DNA from: Ruminococcus sp. UBA4275
GTDB lineage: Bacteria > Bacillota > Clostridia > Oscillospirales > Ruminococcaceae
DNA: 64,000 nt
Assembly (NCBI GenBank): GCA_002395085.1
Contig: DGVV01000168.1
Coordinates: 62,001 to 126,000 of the forward strand
Reading direction: 5' to 3'
This document shows, in pieces, positions 24,852-33,531 of the stretch. Made by a program: the position numbers and the translations under genes. The notes below the pieces were generated by a model. That model was not told the DNA's origin, did no database searches, and saw nothing but the letters and a program-made list of their open reading frames with translations. Each line of letters opens with the position of its first letter. The first letter of the stretch is position 1.

Positions 24852-25126
24852 AGCACTGTAAAACTTGCGGCAGAATTTTTGCGGTCGATTCTCCGCGGTA
24901 TGCTGCCGTGTACTGCTCCGATGCTTGCCGCGTCAAGTGGCGCCGGGAGACTCAGCGCCGGAAGATGCGTTTGCAATACGTTCCGCGCGCACCGCACGAG
25001 ATCATCTGCAAAAAATGCGGCAAGCCGTTTCTCGGACGCTGGAACGCGGGGTACTGCCCCGGATGCCTGTCTGACGGATCCGCATACATGAATAAATTGC
25101 GCGGCGCAAGGACGGTGGATCCATGA
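24836..25126 (+). CDS. Two-finger zinc-ribbon protein
   Basis: 96 residues with two treble-clef-like modules: CKTCGRIFAVDSPRYAAVYC-x3-C and CKKCGKPFLGRWNAGYCPGC. Strongly basic (RRETQRRKMR), so nucleic-acid binding is plausible. Start overlaps the nuclease gene by 16 nt. Confidence 0.65.
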   Translation: MAAVLKHCKTCGRIFAVDSPRYAAVYCSDACRVKWRRETQRRKMRLQYVPRAPHEIICKKCGKPFLGRWNAGYCPGCLSDGSAYMNKLRGARTVDP

Positions 25127-25317
25127 AGGGACAGGCGCCGTGCAAGGATTGCGAGTGCCGAACAGTATCGTGCCACGCATCCTGCGAGAAGTACAAGGTG
25201 TACCGCGCTGAGCTCGACGAGCTGAAGCGTCAGCGGGAGCATGAATCAGAGCACGCCGGGTACTGCCGGAATCTGCGGCTGTTCGTCTTCAAGAAATCGC
25301 GCAGCCGGGAAAGGTAG
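25123..25317 (+). CDS. Small Cys-rich phage protein
   Basis: 64 residues. The N terminus has the recurrent phage motif CKDCECRTVSCHASCEKY; the rest is a charged helix. ATGA overlap with previous gene. Confidence 0.65.
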   Translation: MKGQAPCKDCECRTVSCHASCEKYKVYRAELDELKRQREHESEHAGYCRNLRLFVFKKSRSRER

Positions 25318-25324
25318 GAACTGT

Positions 25325-25510
25325 ATGGATGTGGTAAAAAAGAGCGAAGTCGAAGAGACAGTCGAGCTGCATAAGGTATCGAGCAGGCCGAAGTCCGAGA
25401 AGTATGTCTGTGTAAGCTGTGGGAAGTTCTGCTACTATCCACACTGCAAGGCTGGAATTCAATACCGGTTCTGTCCGAACTGTGGGAAGAAGGTGATAGG
25501 CTATGCCTGA
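25325..25510 (+). CDS. Small zinc-ribbon protein
   Basis: 61 residues with CVSCGKFCYYPHC and FCPNCGKKVIGY, a compact zinc ribbon. RBS AGGAACTGT region is weak; start 7 nt after the former stop. Confidence 0.6.
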   Translation: MDVVKKSEVEETVELHKVSSRPKSEKYVCVSCGKFCYYPHCKAGIQYRFCPNCGKKVIGYA

Positions 25511-25718
25511 TAAAAAATTAAAAGTAACGATTGGTTTTCGCAATGGCAACAAGATCGAATTTTACTGCGATGAAATTACTTTGAGCAGAAACAATCTGAC
25601 CGGAGAGCTTTTAGGATATAAGATCAAAGGCTTGGACGAAAGAACAAATCCGATGTACATAAACATTAGAGAAATTATCTATGTGCTTACATCGCAGAGA
25701 GGTGCTGAAAATGGCTGA
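25503..25718 (+). CDS. Hypothetical phage protein (71 aa)
   Basis: 71 residues, beta-rich (KLKVTIGFRNGNKIEFYCDE), no family recognised. Overlaps the previous gene by 8 nt. Confidence 0.55.
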   Translation: MPDKKLKVTIGFRNGNKIEFYCDEITLSRNNLTGELLGYKIKGLDERTNPMYINIREIIYVLTSQRGAENG

Positions 25719-25890
25719 TTTGATCGGAAATATCCTTGTCGGATATGCTGCGGCAGCGTGGGCGCAAGGCTTTCGCGCAGAAGATCGAACCATGATCGGA
25801 ATGCTGCTTAGTGTTCGCGATGAGGATCTGGACATTATTTGCTCTCTGCTGGCGAAGTGGGAGAAAGAGGAAGAAAGAGGAGGCGATTGA
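25711..25890 (+). CDS. Hypothetical phage protein (59 aa)
   Basis: 59 residues, helical and acidic at the C terminus (ICSLLAKWEKEEERGGD). GAGGTG ribosome site inside the previous gene. Unknown. Confidence 0.55.
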   Translation: MADLIGNILVGYAAAAWAQGFRAEDRTMIGMLLSVRDEDLDIICSLLAKWEKEEERGGD

Positions 25891-25891
25891 A

Positions 25892-26167
25892 ATGCCGGAC
25901 GGCACCTGCATGGTCTGCGGTCGCATCATTCCGGAAGGCCGGCACATCTGCCTGAGCTGCGAGGGGCAGAACGAGATGCAGACTTTCCGCCGCAAAGAAT
26001 CGAGCCGTGCGAAACGATACTTCCGCATCGTGGATGACTGCGGGTGGGTGTATTACATTGCGACGGACAACGACAAAATGATCGCAGCAAACATCGCGCT
26101 GCTTGTGCCGCATGTCCGGTCGGCAGCTGAGATCACGAAAAAAGAATTCGAGGAGGAAAAAACATGA
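25892..26167 (+). CDS. Zinc-ribbon phage protein
   Basis: 91 residues. MPDGTCMVCGRIIPEGRHIC-x2-C is a CxxC/CxxC ribbon at the N terminus, followed by a basic stretch and helices. AGGAGG upstream. Seventh Cys-rich small protein of this block. Confidence 0.65.
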   Translation: MPDGTCMVCGRIIPEGRHICLSCEGQNEMQTFRRKESSRAKRYFRIVDDCGWVYYIATDNDKMIAANIALLVPHVRSAAEITKKEFEEEKT

Positions 26168-26565
26168 CATCGCAGGAAGCAAAAGAGTATCTGATGCAGT
26201 ACCGCGAATCCATGAACCGCACCAAGGAAATCGCCGATCACCTTGCGGATCTGCGGTCGGTCGCAGAAAGTCTGGGACATGAGCACGGACAGCGCGCGTC
26301 TCTCGATGAAGCTGTCGCCGCTCTGGTCGATGCACAGGATGAGACGGCGCATGAGTTGAATCGTCTGTGTGCGCTGCGCGGTGAGATCATCGGCACGATC
26401 GACAGCGTGCCGAAGGTATATCGCCCTGTCCTGGTCGAGCGGTATGTAAACGGGCACACCTGGGAAAAGATCGCAGTGAACCTCAACTACAGCTATCGTG
26501 GGATCACGAAGCTGCACGGCCGCGCGCTGCTTGCAGTGATCGAGATCTTAGAAAGAGTGCATTGA
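26164..26565 (+). CDS. ArpU/DUF1492-like sigma-region-4 late regulator
   Basis: 133 residues. N-terminal coiled-coil, then a sigma-70 region-4-like HTH: YRPVLVERYVNGHTWEKIAV, NLNYSYRGITKLHGRALLAV. This design and its position just before HNH/terminase match DUF1492/ArpU/RinA-type activators of late transcription. The next promoter (26562-26591) starts in its last codon and is the probable target. Confidence 0.8.
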   Translation: MTSQEAKEYLMQYRESMNRTKEIADHLADLRSVAESLGHEHGQRASLDEAVAALVDAQDETAHELNRLCALRGEIIGTIDSVPKVYRPVLVERYVNGHTWEKIAVNLNYSYRGITKLHGRALLAVIEILERVH

Positions 26566-26591
26566 AGTTCCCACTCGCTCTGTGGTACAAT
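26562..26591 (+). promoter_or_regulatory. Late promoter candidate
   Basis: TTGAAG (26562-26567), 18 nt, TACAAT (26586-26591), between the late regulator and the packaging genes. Confidence 0.55.
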
Positions 26592-26607
26592 GAAAATGTG
26601 GAAAAGC

Positions 26608-26704
26608 GACAGAGCGATGCAGGCTTTTCCCGGAGGCGCGTCTCCGCTTTTCCTGCTCTGTCAGATTATCACGAATTCGGCGCTCGGCTGTACGGTCGGG
26701 CGCC
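26608..26704 (+). promoter_or_regulatory. Structured late leader
   Basis: Nested inverted repeats: GACAGAGC (26608-26615) with GCTCTGTC (26655-26662), GCAGG with CCTGC inside, GGAG with CTCC at the tip; then GGCGC (26679-26683) with GCGCC (26700-26704). This fits an attenuator or a packaging-protein binding site. Confidence 0.5.
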
Positions 26705-26725
26705 TTAGTTTTTGGTGATGCGGAT

Positions 26726-27067
26726 ATGTATACGGCGGATCAGATCCGGCAGCTCATCGCAGCCGGCATGGTGGAAGAATTTTACAACGATAAATTCTGG
26801 CGGAGACTGTCGAAGGAAATCATCGACGAGCATCACGGTGAGTGCCTGATGTGTAAGGCCGAGTGCAAACTGACTCCTGCGACACTGGTGCATCATGTGC
26901 AGCACTTAAAGGCCGCCCCGGAGCTGGCATATTCCCGGACATATACCGACAGCAACGGTGAGGAGCAGATGCAGCTCATGCCGCTCTGCCACGACTGCCA
27001 TGAGAGAATCCACAAGCGCGGCATATACGCGCCGCCGCGCGGGTACACGAACGAGGAAAAATGGTGA
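26726..27067 (+). CDS. HNH endonuclease
   Basis: 113 residues. C-x2-C knuckle CLMCKAEC, the HNH His pair in VHHVQHLK, and LCHDCHERIHKRG. HNH proteins next to terS are needed for cos cleavage and packaging by HK97-type phages. Start context has no strong AGGAGG (GGTGATGCGGAT). Confidence 0.88.
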   Translation: MYTADQIRQLIAAGMVEEFYNDKFWRRLSKEIIDEHHGECLMCKAECKLTPATLVHHVQHLKAAPELAYSRTYTDSNGEEQMQLMPLCHDCHERIHKRGIYAPPRGYTNEEKW

Positions 27068-27130
27068 TACCCCCGTCGAAAAAATCGCGTTTTTTCTGAG
27101 CGGCGGAACAACGGGGGCGCCCTCGACAAA
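27068..27130. other. Candidate cos region between HNH and TerS
   Basis: The 113-nt gap between HNH and TerS has CCCCCGT (27070-27076) inverted with ACGGGGG (27111-27117), and GTCGA (27075-27079) with TCGAC (27123-27127). Such G/C-run inverted repeats at this location suit the cohesive-end site of cos phages. Cut points cannot be read from sequence. Confidence 0.45.
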
Positions 27131-27180
27131 ATAAATTTTCCTCGCGCGTATGCGTAAAAATCACGGAAGGAGTGAGCAAC

Positions 27181-27486
27181 GTGACGAGAAAAGCACTTGA
27201 AATGTCGCTGCTGGATCAGCTGAGAGCGAACGGTGCAGACATCGAAGTCTTCCGCGGACTGATCGCGGATTACATGATGATGTTCAGCGTCGTTGAGAAG
27301 CTGAAAAGCGACATCCGGAAGCGCGGCACGATTGTCGAAGTGCCAAACGCGCGCGGCATCATGGTGAAGCAGCCGAACAGCTCCATCAAGGAACTGCGCG
27401 ACACAAACAAGTCGATGCTCGCGATCCTGAAACAGCTGAATCTCAGCATCGACACCGTGGCGGCGGTGGACGATGACCGGCTGTAA
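27181..27486 (+). CDS. terS: Terminase small subunit, P27 family
   Basis: 101 residues, helical: SLLDQLRANGADIEVFRGLI, ADYMMMFSVVEKLKSDIRKR, ending with PNSSIKELRDTNKSMLAIL. The layout is that of P27-like small subunits, which recognise the packaging site. GTG at 27181 follows GGAAGGAG; an in-frame GTG at 27172 overlaps that site. Confidence 0.85.
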   Translation: MTRKALEMSLLDQLRANGADIEVFRGLIADYMMMFSVVEKLKSDIRKRGTIVEVPNARGIMVKQPNSSIKELRDTNKSMLAILKQLNLSIDTVAAVDDDRL

Positions 27487-29134
27487 AGAAATTGATGACT
27501 ATATCGGCATTGTGCGCAGCGGTGAGTACGAAGTCTGCAAAGACCAGCTGAAACTTTGCGATTTCGTGGAGCGGATCTTCGCGACGGAAACGCTGACGAT
27601 CGACACCGACCAGCTTGCCGAGTATCTAAGCTATGAGAAATACTTTCCGTTCGCACTCTTCCCGTGGGAGAAATTCGTTTTCGCACTGCACAACTGCACA
27701 TACCGTGCAGACGGTCAGCTGCGGTTTCCGATCGTGTTCGTGTATGTCGGGCGCGGAGCCGGCAAGAACGGGTATCTTGGATTCGAGGATTTTTGCCTGC
27801 TGACAAAGACCAACGGTGTGCCGGAATACGACATCGACATTTTCGCGACCTCGGAGGATCAGGCAAAGCAGTCGTTCACGGACGTTTGGAACGTGCTCGA
27901 AGCCAACAAGCAGAAGATGCGCAAGCACTTCCGCTGGACAAAAGAGCTTATCACATGCACAGACACCGGATCAAAGTTCCAGTTTCGGACATCGAACAGC
28001 AAGACAAAAGACGGTGCGCGCCCCGGCAAGATCGACCTCGACGAGATTCACGCATACGAAAACTACCGCTTGATCACCGTCGCGACAACCGGCCTCGGTA
28101 AAAAGCGATTTCCGCGCCAGACATGGACGACAACCGACGGCGATGTCCGCGGCGGCCCGCTCGACGACAAAATCGAGCAAGGAGAGGCAATCCTCAACGG
28201 TGACGAGCCTGACAATGGGATGCTCGTTTTCATCTGCCGGCTCGACGATGACGAAGAAGTCTATAACGAGCGGATGTGGTACAAGGCGAATCCGTCACTG
28301 CGGTATCTGCCGACACTGCTCGAACAGATGCGCGTCGAGTTTGCGGAGTACAAACGCAATCCGGCGAGCAATACCGCATTCATTACAAAACGCATGAACC
28401 GCCCGCCGAAGATCCGCGAGAACGGTGTAGCCGCGTGGGAGGATATTCTCGCCACGAATCAGGAAATCCCGGAGACGAATCTGATCGGCAGACCGTGTGT
28501 GATCGGCATCGACTACATGAAGACGACCGACTTTCTCGGCGCCGGCCTGCTCTGGCGTGTTGGCGACCGGGATGTCTGGATATCGCATACATGGATATGC
28601 AATCAGTGCGCGGATCTGAAACGGATCAAGGCGCCGCTGCGCGAGTGGGAAGCCCGCGGGCTTGTGACATTCGTTGATGCGGTCGAGATTCCCCCGGAGT
28701 TGCCGTGCGTATGGCTGGCAAATGAAGCGGCAAAGCGGAATGCACCGATGCTGCTTGCCGGCATTGACGATTACCGGTTCGCACTGATGAAGAATGCGCT
28801 TGAAGAAATCAACTTTTACGCCGACAAAGATCGCCGGAACGTGCTGCTCATCCGTCCGAGAGATGAGATGCGCAGGATCCCGCTGATCACCAGTGGTTTT
28901 GTCGGGCATCGTTTCATCTGGGGAGATTCTCCGGTGATGCGGTGGATGACGAACAACAGCAAGACGGTGACAGCGCCGTCAGGAAACATCACATACGGCA
29001 AGATTGAGCCGAAGAGCCGCAAGACGGACACGTTCAAGGCGTTTGTTGCTGCGGAGTGTGTATCCGATGTGCTGGACGCATACGCGAACACGAAAACTGC
29101 TGAGCCGGTAGTTTCCGGTGTGTGGACATACTGA
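27473..29134 (+). CDS. terL: Terminase large subunit
   Basis: 553 residues. ATPase: Walker A-like VGRGAGKNGY at about 91, Walker B KIDLDEIHAYE at about 186, coupling segment VATTGLG. C-terminal nuclease: acidic residues in VIGIDYMKTTDF (about 344), and later FVDAVEIPPE and MLLAGIDDYR. It is the packaging motor and headful/cos nuclease. Overlaps terS by 14 nt. Confidence 0.92.
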   Translation: MTGCKEIDDYIGIVRSGEYEVCKDQLKLCDFVERIFATETLTIDTDQLAEYLSYEKYFPFALFPWEKFVFALHNCTYRADGQLRFPIVFVYVGRGAGKNGYLGFEDFCLLTKTNGVPEYDIDIFATSEDQAKQSFTDVWNVLEANKQKMRKHFRWTKELITCTDTGSKFQFRTSNSKTKDGARPGKIDLDEIHAYENYRLITVATTGLGKKRFPRQTWTTTDGDVRGGPLDDKIEQGEAILNGDEPDNGMLVFICRLDDDEEVYNERMWYKANPSLRYLPTLLEQMRVEFAEYKRNPASNTAFITKRMNRPPKIRENGVAAWEDILATNQEIPETNLIGRPCVIGIDYMKTTDFLGAGLLWRVGDRDVWISHTWICNQCADLKRIKAPLREWEARGLVTFVDAVEIPPELPCVWLANEAAKRNAPMLLAGIDDYRFALMKNALEEINFYADKDRRNVLLIRPRDEMRRIPLITSGFVGHRFIWGDSPVMRWMTNNSKTVTAPSGNITYGKIEPKSRKTDTFKAFVAAECVSDVLDAYANTKTAEPVVSGVWTY

Positions 29135-29141
29135 GAGAGGA

Positions 29142-30347
29142 GTGATTCCGACGGGAAAAATCGTTGACTGGCTCGGCCGGATGTTCAAGCCGCCGAAGGC
29201 CGGGCTGTATGATGTTACAAACTATCGCAGCGGCACGATCGAAGAAAAAGCAGCGCTCGATGCGTTCGCACTTTTTTCGGTGGTGCATCTGATCTCCGGG
29301 CTGCTGTCCGGCTGCGAGTTCCGCGTCTACCGCGACGGCAAAGAGACGCACGGCGCGGAATGGGCAGCGCTGAACGTGAAGCCAAACCTGAATCAGAATG
29401 CAGCAGCGTGGAAGCGTGAAATGATCGCGCGGCTGCTCCTCTCCGGAGAATCGCTTTGCGTGGAGCTTTCGGACGGGCAGCGGATTCTCGCGGAGAGTTT
29501 CAACCGGACGGAAGACGCGCTCCGCGGCGACATTTTCAGCGACATCCAGCGCGCAGATGTTACCGTCTCGCGGCAGTTCCGCAGCGCGGATGTATTCTAT
29601 TTGCAGTCTCCCGTCAACGCTCGCGCCGCATGGCTCCAGCAGATCATGATGCAGTATGAGCGTCTGATGGCTTCTGCGGCAAAGCGCTTCCAGAAGGCCG
29701 GCGGAGAAAAAGGCATCCTCAAAGTCTCAGCGGTCGCGCAGGGCAAGACGAATTTCGAGGAGCAGTTCAAAAAGTTGCAGACGGAGTATTTCCGCAACTA
29801 CTTCGAGAGTGCGAACGCCGTGCTGCCGCTGTTCGACGGCTACGACTACACACCGCAGAGCAGCGGCGGCAGCTCCGGCACCTACACCAACGACCTGACA
29901 TCCGTCAAGACGCTGGCGGACGAGGCGATCAGCAGAGCGGCGCAGGTCTTTGGCGTCCCGCCGAGCTACATGCGCGGAGATGCTGCCGGAATCAAGGATT
30001 CGCAGGCTGCGATGATGACGAACTGCATCAAGCCGCTGGCGGAAATGATCTCGCAGGAGCTGACCGGCAAGCTGTACACCACACACGACATTATGCAGGG
30101 CGGACGGATCGTTGTTGACACCGGAAGCATTCTGCATCACGATCTTCTCTCCGATTCTGCCGGTATCGACAAGCTGATTGGCACAGGCTGGACGATCAAC
30201 GAAGTCCGCAAGGCGCTCGGCGCGCATGAACTGGATGATCCGGACGCTGACGTCCGTTTTATCACGAAAAATTACGGCACCATTGCCGAAGCACTGGAAG
30301 GAGGTGAGGGGAATGCGGACACCGACAAGCTGGAAAATGGAGTATGA
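29142..30347 (+). CDS. Portal protein
   Basis: About 401 residues. HK97-type portal: AFALFSVVHLISGLLSGCEF, LLLSGESLCVEL, the stem region with FEEQFKKLQTEYFRNYF, and the clip-proximal GVPPSYMRGDAAGIKDSQAA. Forms the dodecameric DNA gate. The start is unclear: GTG at 29142 is only about 3 nt after GAGAGGA, while GTG at 29118 overlaps terL without a ribosome site. Confidence 0.9.
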   Translation: MIPTGKIVDWLGRMFKPPKAGLYDVTNYRSGTIEEKAALDAFALFSVVHLISGLLSGCEFRVYRDGKETHGAEWAALNVKPNLNQNAAAWKREMIARLLLSGESLCVELSDGQRILAESFNRTEDALRGDIFSDIQRADVTVSRQFRSADVFYLQSPVNARAAWLQQIMMQYERLMASAAKRFQKAGGEKGILKVSAVAQGKTNFEEQFKKLQTEYFRNYFESANAVLPLFDGYDYTPQSSGGSSGTYTNDLTSVKTLADEAISRAAQVFGVPPSYMRGDAAGIKDSQAAMMTNCIKPLAEMISQELTGKLYTTHDIMQGGRIVVDTGSILHHDLLSDSAGIDKLIGTGWTINEVRKALGAHELDDPDADVRFITKNYGTIAEALEGGEGNADTDKLENGV

Positions 30348-31008
30348 GCCGCAAAAGGACACGCTTGAGCTCCGGATCTACAGCAACGTCGAAAGTGACA
30401 GCTGGTGGAAAGAGTCAGAGACCTCTGCTAAGTATTTTTCCGACAAGCTCAAAGAGTATGAAAATGCGAAAGAGATTAAGATCTACATCAATAGTCTCGG
30501 CGGCTCTGTGCTGGAGGGCATCGCGATCTACAATCAGCTCAAACGCCACAGCGCACACAAGACCGTATACATCGACGGTTTTGCGTGCTCGATCGCGTCC
30601 GTCATCGCAATGGCAGGCGATACCGTCATCATGCCGAAAAACACCTGCATGATGATCCATAATGCGTGGATTGTCGCAATGGGCAGCGCCAAAGAGCTGC
30701 GCAAAGCTGCCGACGATCTCGACGTCATCAATTCCGCAGCGATTCAGGCGTATCTCGACCGCGCCGGCGATAAGCTGACACGCGAGAAGCTGACGGAGAT
30801 GCTCGACGCGGAAACCTACCTCACAGCCGAACAGTGCATCGAGTACGGTTTTGCCGACAAGCACAGCGACGATGATGCTGGAGACGATTCGGAACCGGAC
30901 GGCGCCGCAAAGAATCTGGCTGCCGAAACGCTGACAAAGCAGGCAGCCGCCGAAGAAATGGAACGCCGGCACGCAAAGTGCATGGCGATCATCAATCAGT
31001 TTATCTGA
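30313..31008 (+). CDS. ClpP-like prohead protease
   Basis: 231 residues, ClpP fold: INSLGGSVLEGIAIYNQLKR, nucleophile Ser in GFACSIASVIAMAGD, His in MMIHNAW, and a final Asp region. It matures the capsid by cutting the scaffold part of the capsid protein. The C-terminal ~45 residues are acidic then helical. ATG at 30313 follows GGAGGTGAGG; overlaps the portal gene by 35 nt. Confidence 0.92.
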   Translation: MRTPTSWKMEYEPQKDTLELRIYSNVESDSWWKESETSAKYFSDKLKEYENAKEIKIYINSLGGSVLEGIAIYNQLKRHSAHKTVYIDGFACSIASVIAMAGDTVIMPKNTCMMIHNAWIVAMGSAKELRKAADDLDVINSAAIQAYLDRAGDKLTREKLTEMLDAETYLTAEQCIEYGFADKHSDDDAGDDSEPDGAAKNLAAETLTKQAAAEEMERRHAKCMAIINQFI

Positions 31009-31020
31009 AGGAGGAAAAGC

Positions 31021-32217
31021 ATGAAAAATCTGGACAAGATCAAGCAGGAAAAAGACAAGCTGCGCAATGCGCTTGCCGATGCGATCCGCGCGAACGATGA
31101 GGAAGCACTCGGCGCCGCAATGGACAGCTGGATGCAGTTTGTGTCCGAGACCGTCATGGACGAGGCGACCGGTCTGGTCGATGCGACTGACCGCAGCATC
31201 CTCGCAGCACGCGGCATCCGCCAGCTGACCGCTGAGGAGACCAAGTTCTACAACGATTTCATTTCCGCTGCGCGCGGCGACGCACAGACCGTCATCACCA
31301 ACATCACCGGCGCACTCCCGCAGACCGTCATCGACAGCGTGATGGACGATATGCGCGCAGCTTATCCGCTGCTCGATATGATCGACTTTACGAATACCGG
31401 CGCTGCGATCAAGTGGGTGCTCAACGCACAGGGCGCACAGGCTGCAACGTGGGACGAGCTCAACACTGCGATTACCAAGGATCTTGCCGGCGCGCTGAGC
31501 ATCGTCGATCTGACGCAGTGCAAGCTCTCCGCGTATATGTTCACAACGCAGGATATGCTCGCGCTCGGGCCGCAGTGGGTTGACCGCTATGTTCGTGCAA
31601 TCCTGGCGGATGCGCTCGCAGCTGGACTGGAAACTGCAATCGTGGACGGCGACGGCGTCAAGAAGCCGATCGGCATGACGCGCAACTTCACCGGCAATTT
31701 CAATCAGACCACCGGCTACGCACGCAAGACCGCAACCGCCGTCACAAAGCTGGATCCGACCACTTACGGTACGCTGCTCAAAACGCTCGCAACCGACGGT
31801 CTGACCAGCAAGCCGCGCGCGATCTCCCGTGTCATCCTGCTTGTCAACCCTGTTGACTACTTTGACAAAGTCATGCCGGCGACGACTGTTATGACTCCGC
31901 TCGGCACTTATGTCGGAAATGTTCTTCCGTTCCCGACTGACGTCGTGCAGTCCGTCGGCGTTCCGTCCGGCAAGGCTGTCATCGGTATCGCTAAAAAGTA
32001 CTTCATGGGAGTTGGCACCGGCAGGGGCGGCAAGCTGGAGTACAGCGATGAATACAAGTTCGTCGAGGATCTCCGCACCTACAAGATCAAGTTCTACGGC
32101 ACCGGCCGTCCGTATGACATCAACGCATTTATGTACCTCGACATTTCCGGTCTGGTCGCAGCGTCTCCGGTCGTAACGATCAACGGCAGCATCGAGAACA
32201 CGCCGCAGACGGCCTGA
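31021..32217 (+). CDS. Major capsid protein, HK97 fold
   Basis: 398 residues. A helical, charged N-terminal delta (scaffold) region of about 100 residues (LDKIKQEKDKLRNALADAIR) precedes the capsid fold: ALPQTVIDSVMDDMRAAYPL, KWVLNAQGAQAATWDELNTA, the E-loop area and the C-terminal spine. The protease upstream should remove the delta region. GGAGG precedes the start. Confidence 0.93.
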   Translation: MKNLDKIKQEKDKLRNALADAIRANDEEALGAAMDSWMQFVSETVMDEATGLVDATDRSILAARGIRQLTAEETKFYNDFISAARGDAQTVITNITGALPQTVIDSVMDDMRAAYPLLDMIDFTNTGAAIKWVLNAQGAQAATWDELNTAITKDLAGALSIVDLTQCKLSAYMFTTQDMLALGPQWVDRYVRAILADALAAGLETAIVDGDGVKKPIGMTRNFTGNFNQTTGYARKTATAVTKLDPTTYGTLLKTLATDGLTSKPRAISRVILLVNPVDYFDKVMPATTVMTPLGTYVGNVLPFPTDVVQSVGVPSGKAVIGIAKKYFMGVGTGRGGKLEYSDEYKFVEDLRTYKIKFYGTGRPYDINAFMYLDISGLVAASPVVTINGSIENTPQTA

Positions 32218-32233
32218 TGTGAGGTGAGCAGTA

Positions 32234-32548
32234 GTGGCACTGATCGACGACGTTAAGACTTATCTCGGCATCACATGGAGCGATCCGCACACCGACAGCA
32301 ATGTCGCCGGCATCCTCGCAAGAGCGCAGACCAAGCTCTGCGGCTATGCCGGCACAACGCTGGATTTTGAAACGGAATCGTCCGAGAAGCAGCTGCTCCT
32401 CGATCTGTGCCGCTACATCTACAACAACGCGAGCGAAGATTTTGAGAGCAGCTACAAGCACGAGCTCGTCATGCTTCGAGCTACACACGCAGTGGAGGTG
32501 ATCGGCGATGAAACCGGCGAAAGCGTCGAAGACGAAAACACCGGCTGA
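32234..32548 (+). CDS. Head-tail connector, gp6-like
   Basis: 104 residues, helical: LIDDVKTYLGITWSDPHTDS, LLDLCRYIYNNASEDFESSY. Matches gp6/gp15-type adaptor proteins after the capsid gene. GTG start with GAGGTGAGC upstream. Confidence 0.85.
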   Translation: MALIDDVKTYLGITWSDPHTDSNVAGILARAQTKLCGYAGTTLDFETESSEKQLLLDLCRYIYNNASEDFESSYKHELVMLRATHAVEVIGDETGESVEDENTG

Positions 32549-33170
32549 GCAGGCCGAAGACCGTCTCGTTTTCGACAGACCGTTTGAGCTGCAACACTAC
32601 GACCTGACGCAGCACATTTGGACATCGTTTGAGCATCTTCACGGCAACATCAACAAAGCGATCAGCACGGGCGGGCAGAACCCGTCCGACAGCGCACACA
32701 GCAGCCGCTACACGTTCCGCATTCGGTATCATGCTGCGCTTGACGGTGTCCGCAGTGACATCCAGCACTACCGGATCATCTACGGCGGCGAGCCCTTTGA
32801 GCTGGCGGACTACGACGACTACAACGAGCGCCGCACAATCATCAAACTGATCGCAAGCAGGATCCGCACCGGAACGCTCGCTCTGATCTCAGAATCGTCC
32901 GCAGAGGATGATATCGGACAGCAGATCCCGACAGAAAGCACGATCGACCTGCCGTGTATCGAGTACGAGACCACGCAAGAAGAACGCGCTGACGCATACC
33001 AGATCTCGCTCCGGCTTGCTTACCGGCTTCGGATCTTCCGCGGCGAGTACAACGGCGAACGCCGTGCAGAGTACGACGGGAAAACGTACCGGATCGGCTC
33101 TGTGCGGTATGTCGGGGACTGCGTTGATCTGTATCTTGGCGAGAGGATCGGTGATCTCGATGCCTCGTGA
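32508..33170 (+). CDS. Head closure protein, possibly two-domain
   Basis: 220 residues. The first ~125 residues resemble head-tail stopper proteins (TSFEHLHGNINKAISTGG, FRIRYHAALDG, IQHYRIIYGGEPFEL). Residues ~130-220 form another beta-rich unit (LRLAYRLRIFRGEYNGERRA, YRIGSVRYVGDCVDLY) that could be a second copy or a fused neighbouring protein. Usual stopper length is ~110-120. Overlaps the connector by 41 nt. Confidence 0.7.
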   Translation: MKPAKASKTKTPAEQAEDRLVFDRPFELQHYDLTQHIWTSFEHLHGNINKAISTGGQNPSDSAHSSRYTFRIRYHAALDGVRSDIQHYRIIYGGEPFELADYDDYNERRTIIKLIASRIRTGTLALISESSAEDDIGQQIPTESTIDLPCIEYETTQEERADAYQISLRLAYRLRIFRGEYNGERRAEYDGKTYRIGSVRYVGDCVDLYLGERIGDLDAS

Positions 33171-33531
33171 AGATCTGAGCATCCAGCTCACAAGTGTGAT
33201 CCGGCTGTATAACGAAGATGTGCGGGAAAACATCCGCTCCGGTCTGACATCCGTTGCAACCGCAGCCGTGATGAAGGTCAAGGTTGCATCGCCGAAGGAT
33301 ACCGGCAAATATCGCCGCGGATGGAAACTGGATATCTCCGAAAAAAACGGCGAGATGAGTTTTGTTGTGCATCAGGGAAAGGCTCGCGCCGGCCTGACAC
33401 ATCTGCTCGAAGACGGACACCGGACACGAACCAAGAAAAAATGGGTGAAGGCACAGCCACACATCCGCGCAGTCGAAGCGTGGGCAGAAACCGAATCCCT
33501 GAAAGCGATTGAAAAGGCGGTGAAGGGATGA
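33160..33531 (+). CDS. Tail-completion protein, HK97 gp10 family
   Basis: 123 residues. VATAAVMKVKVASPKDTGKY, RRGWKLDI, and LTHLLEDGHRTR ... PHIRAVEAWAE match the gp10 family (DTGxxRRSW-type core and LLExGhxxR). A GTG at 33151, closer to GAGAGG, is an alternative start. Confidence 0.87.
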   Translation: MPREDLSIQLTSVIRLYNEDVRENIRSGLTSVATAAVMKVKVASPKDTGKYRRGWKLDISEKNGEMSFVVHQGKARAGLTHLLEDGHRTRTKKKWVKAQPHIRAVEAWAETESLKAIEKAVKG

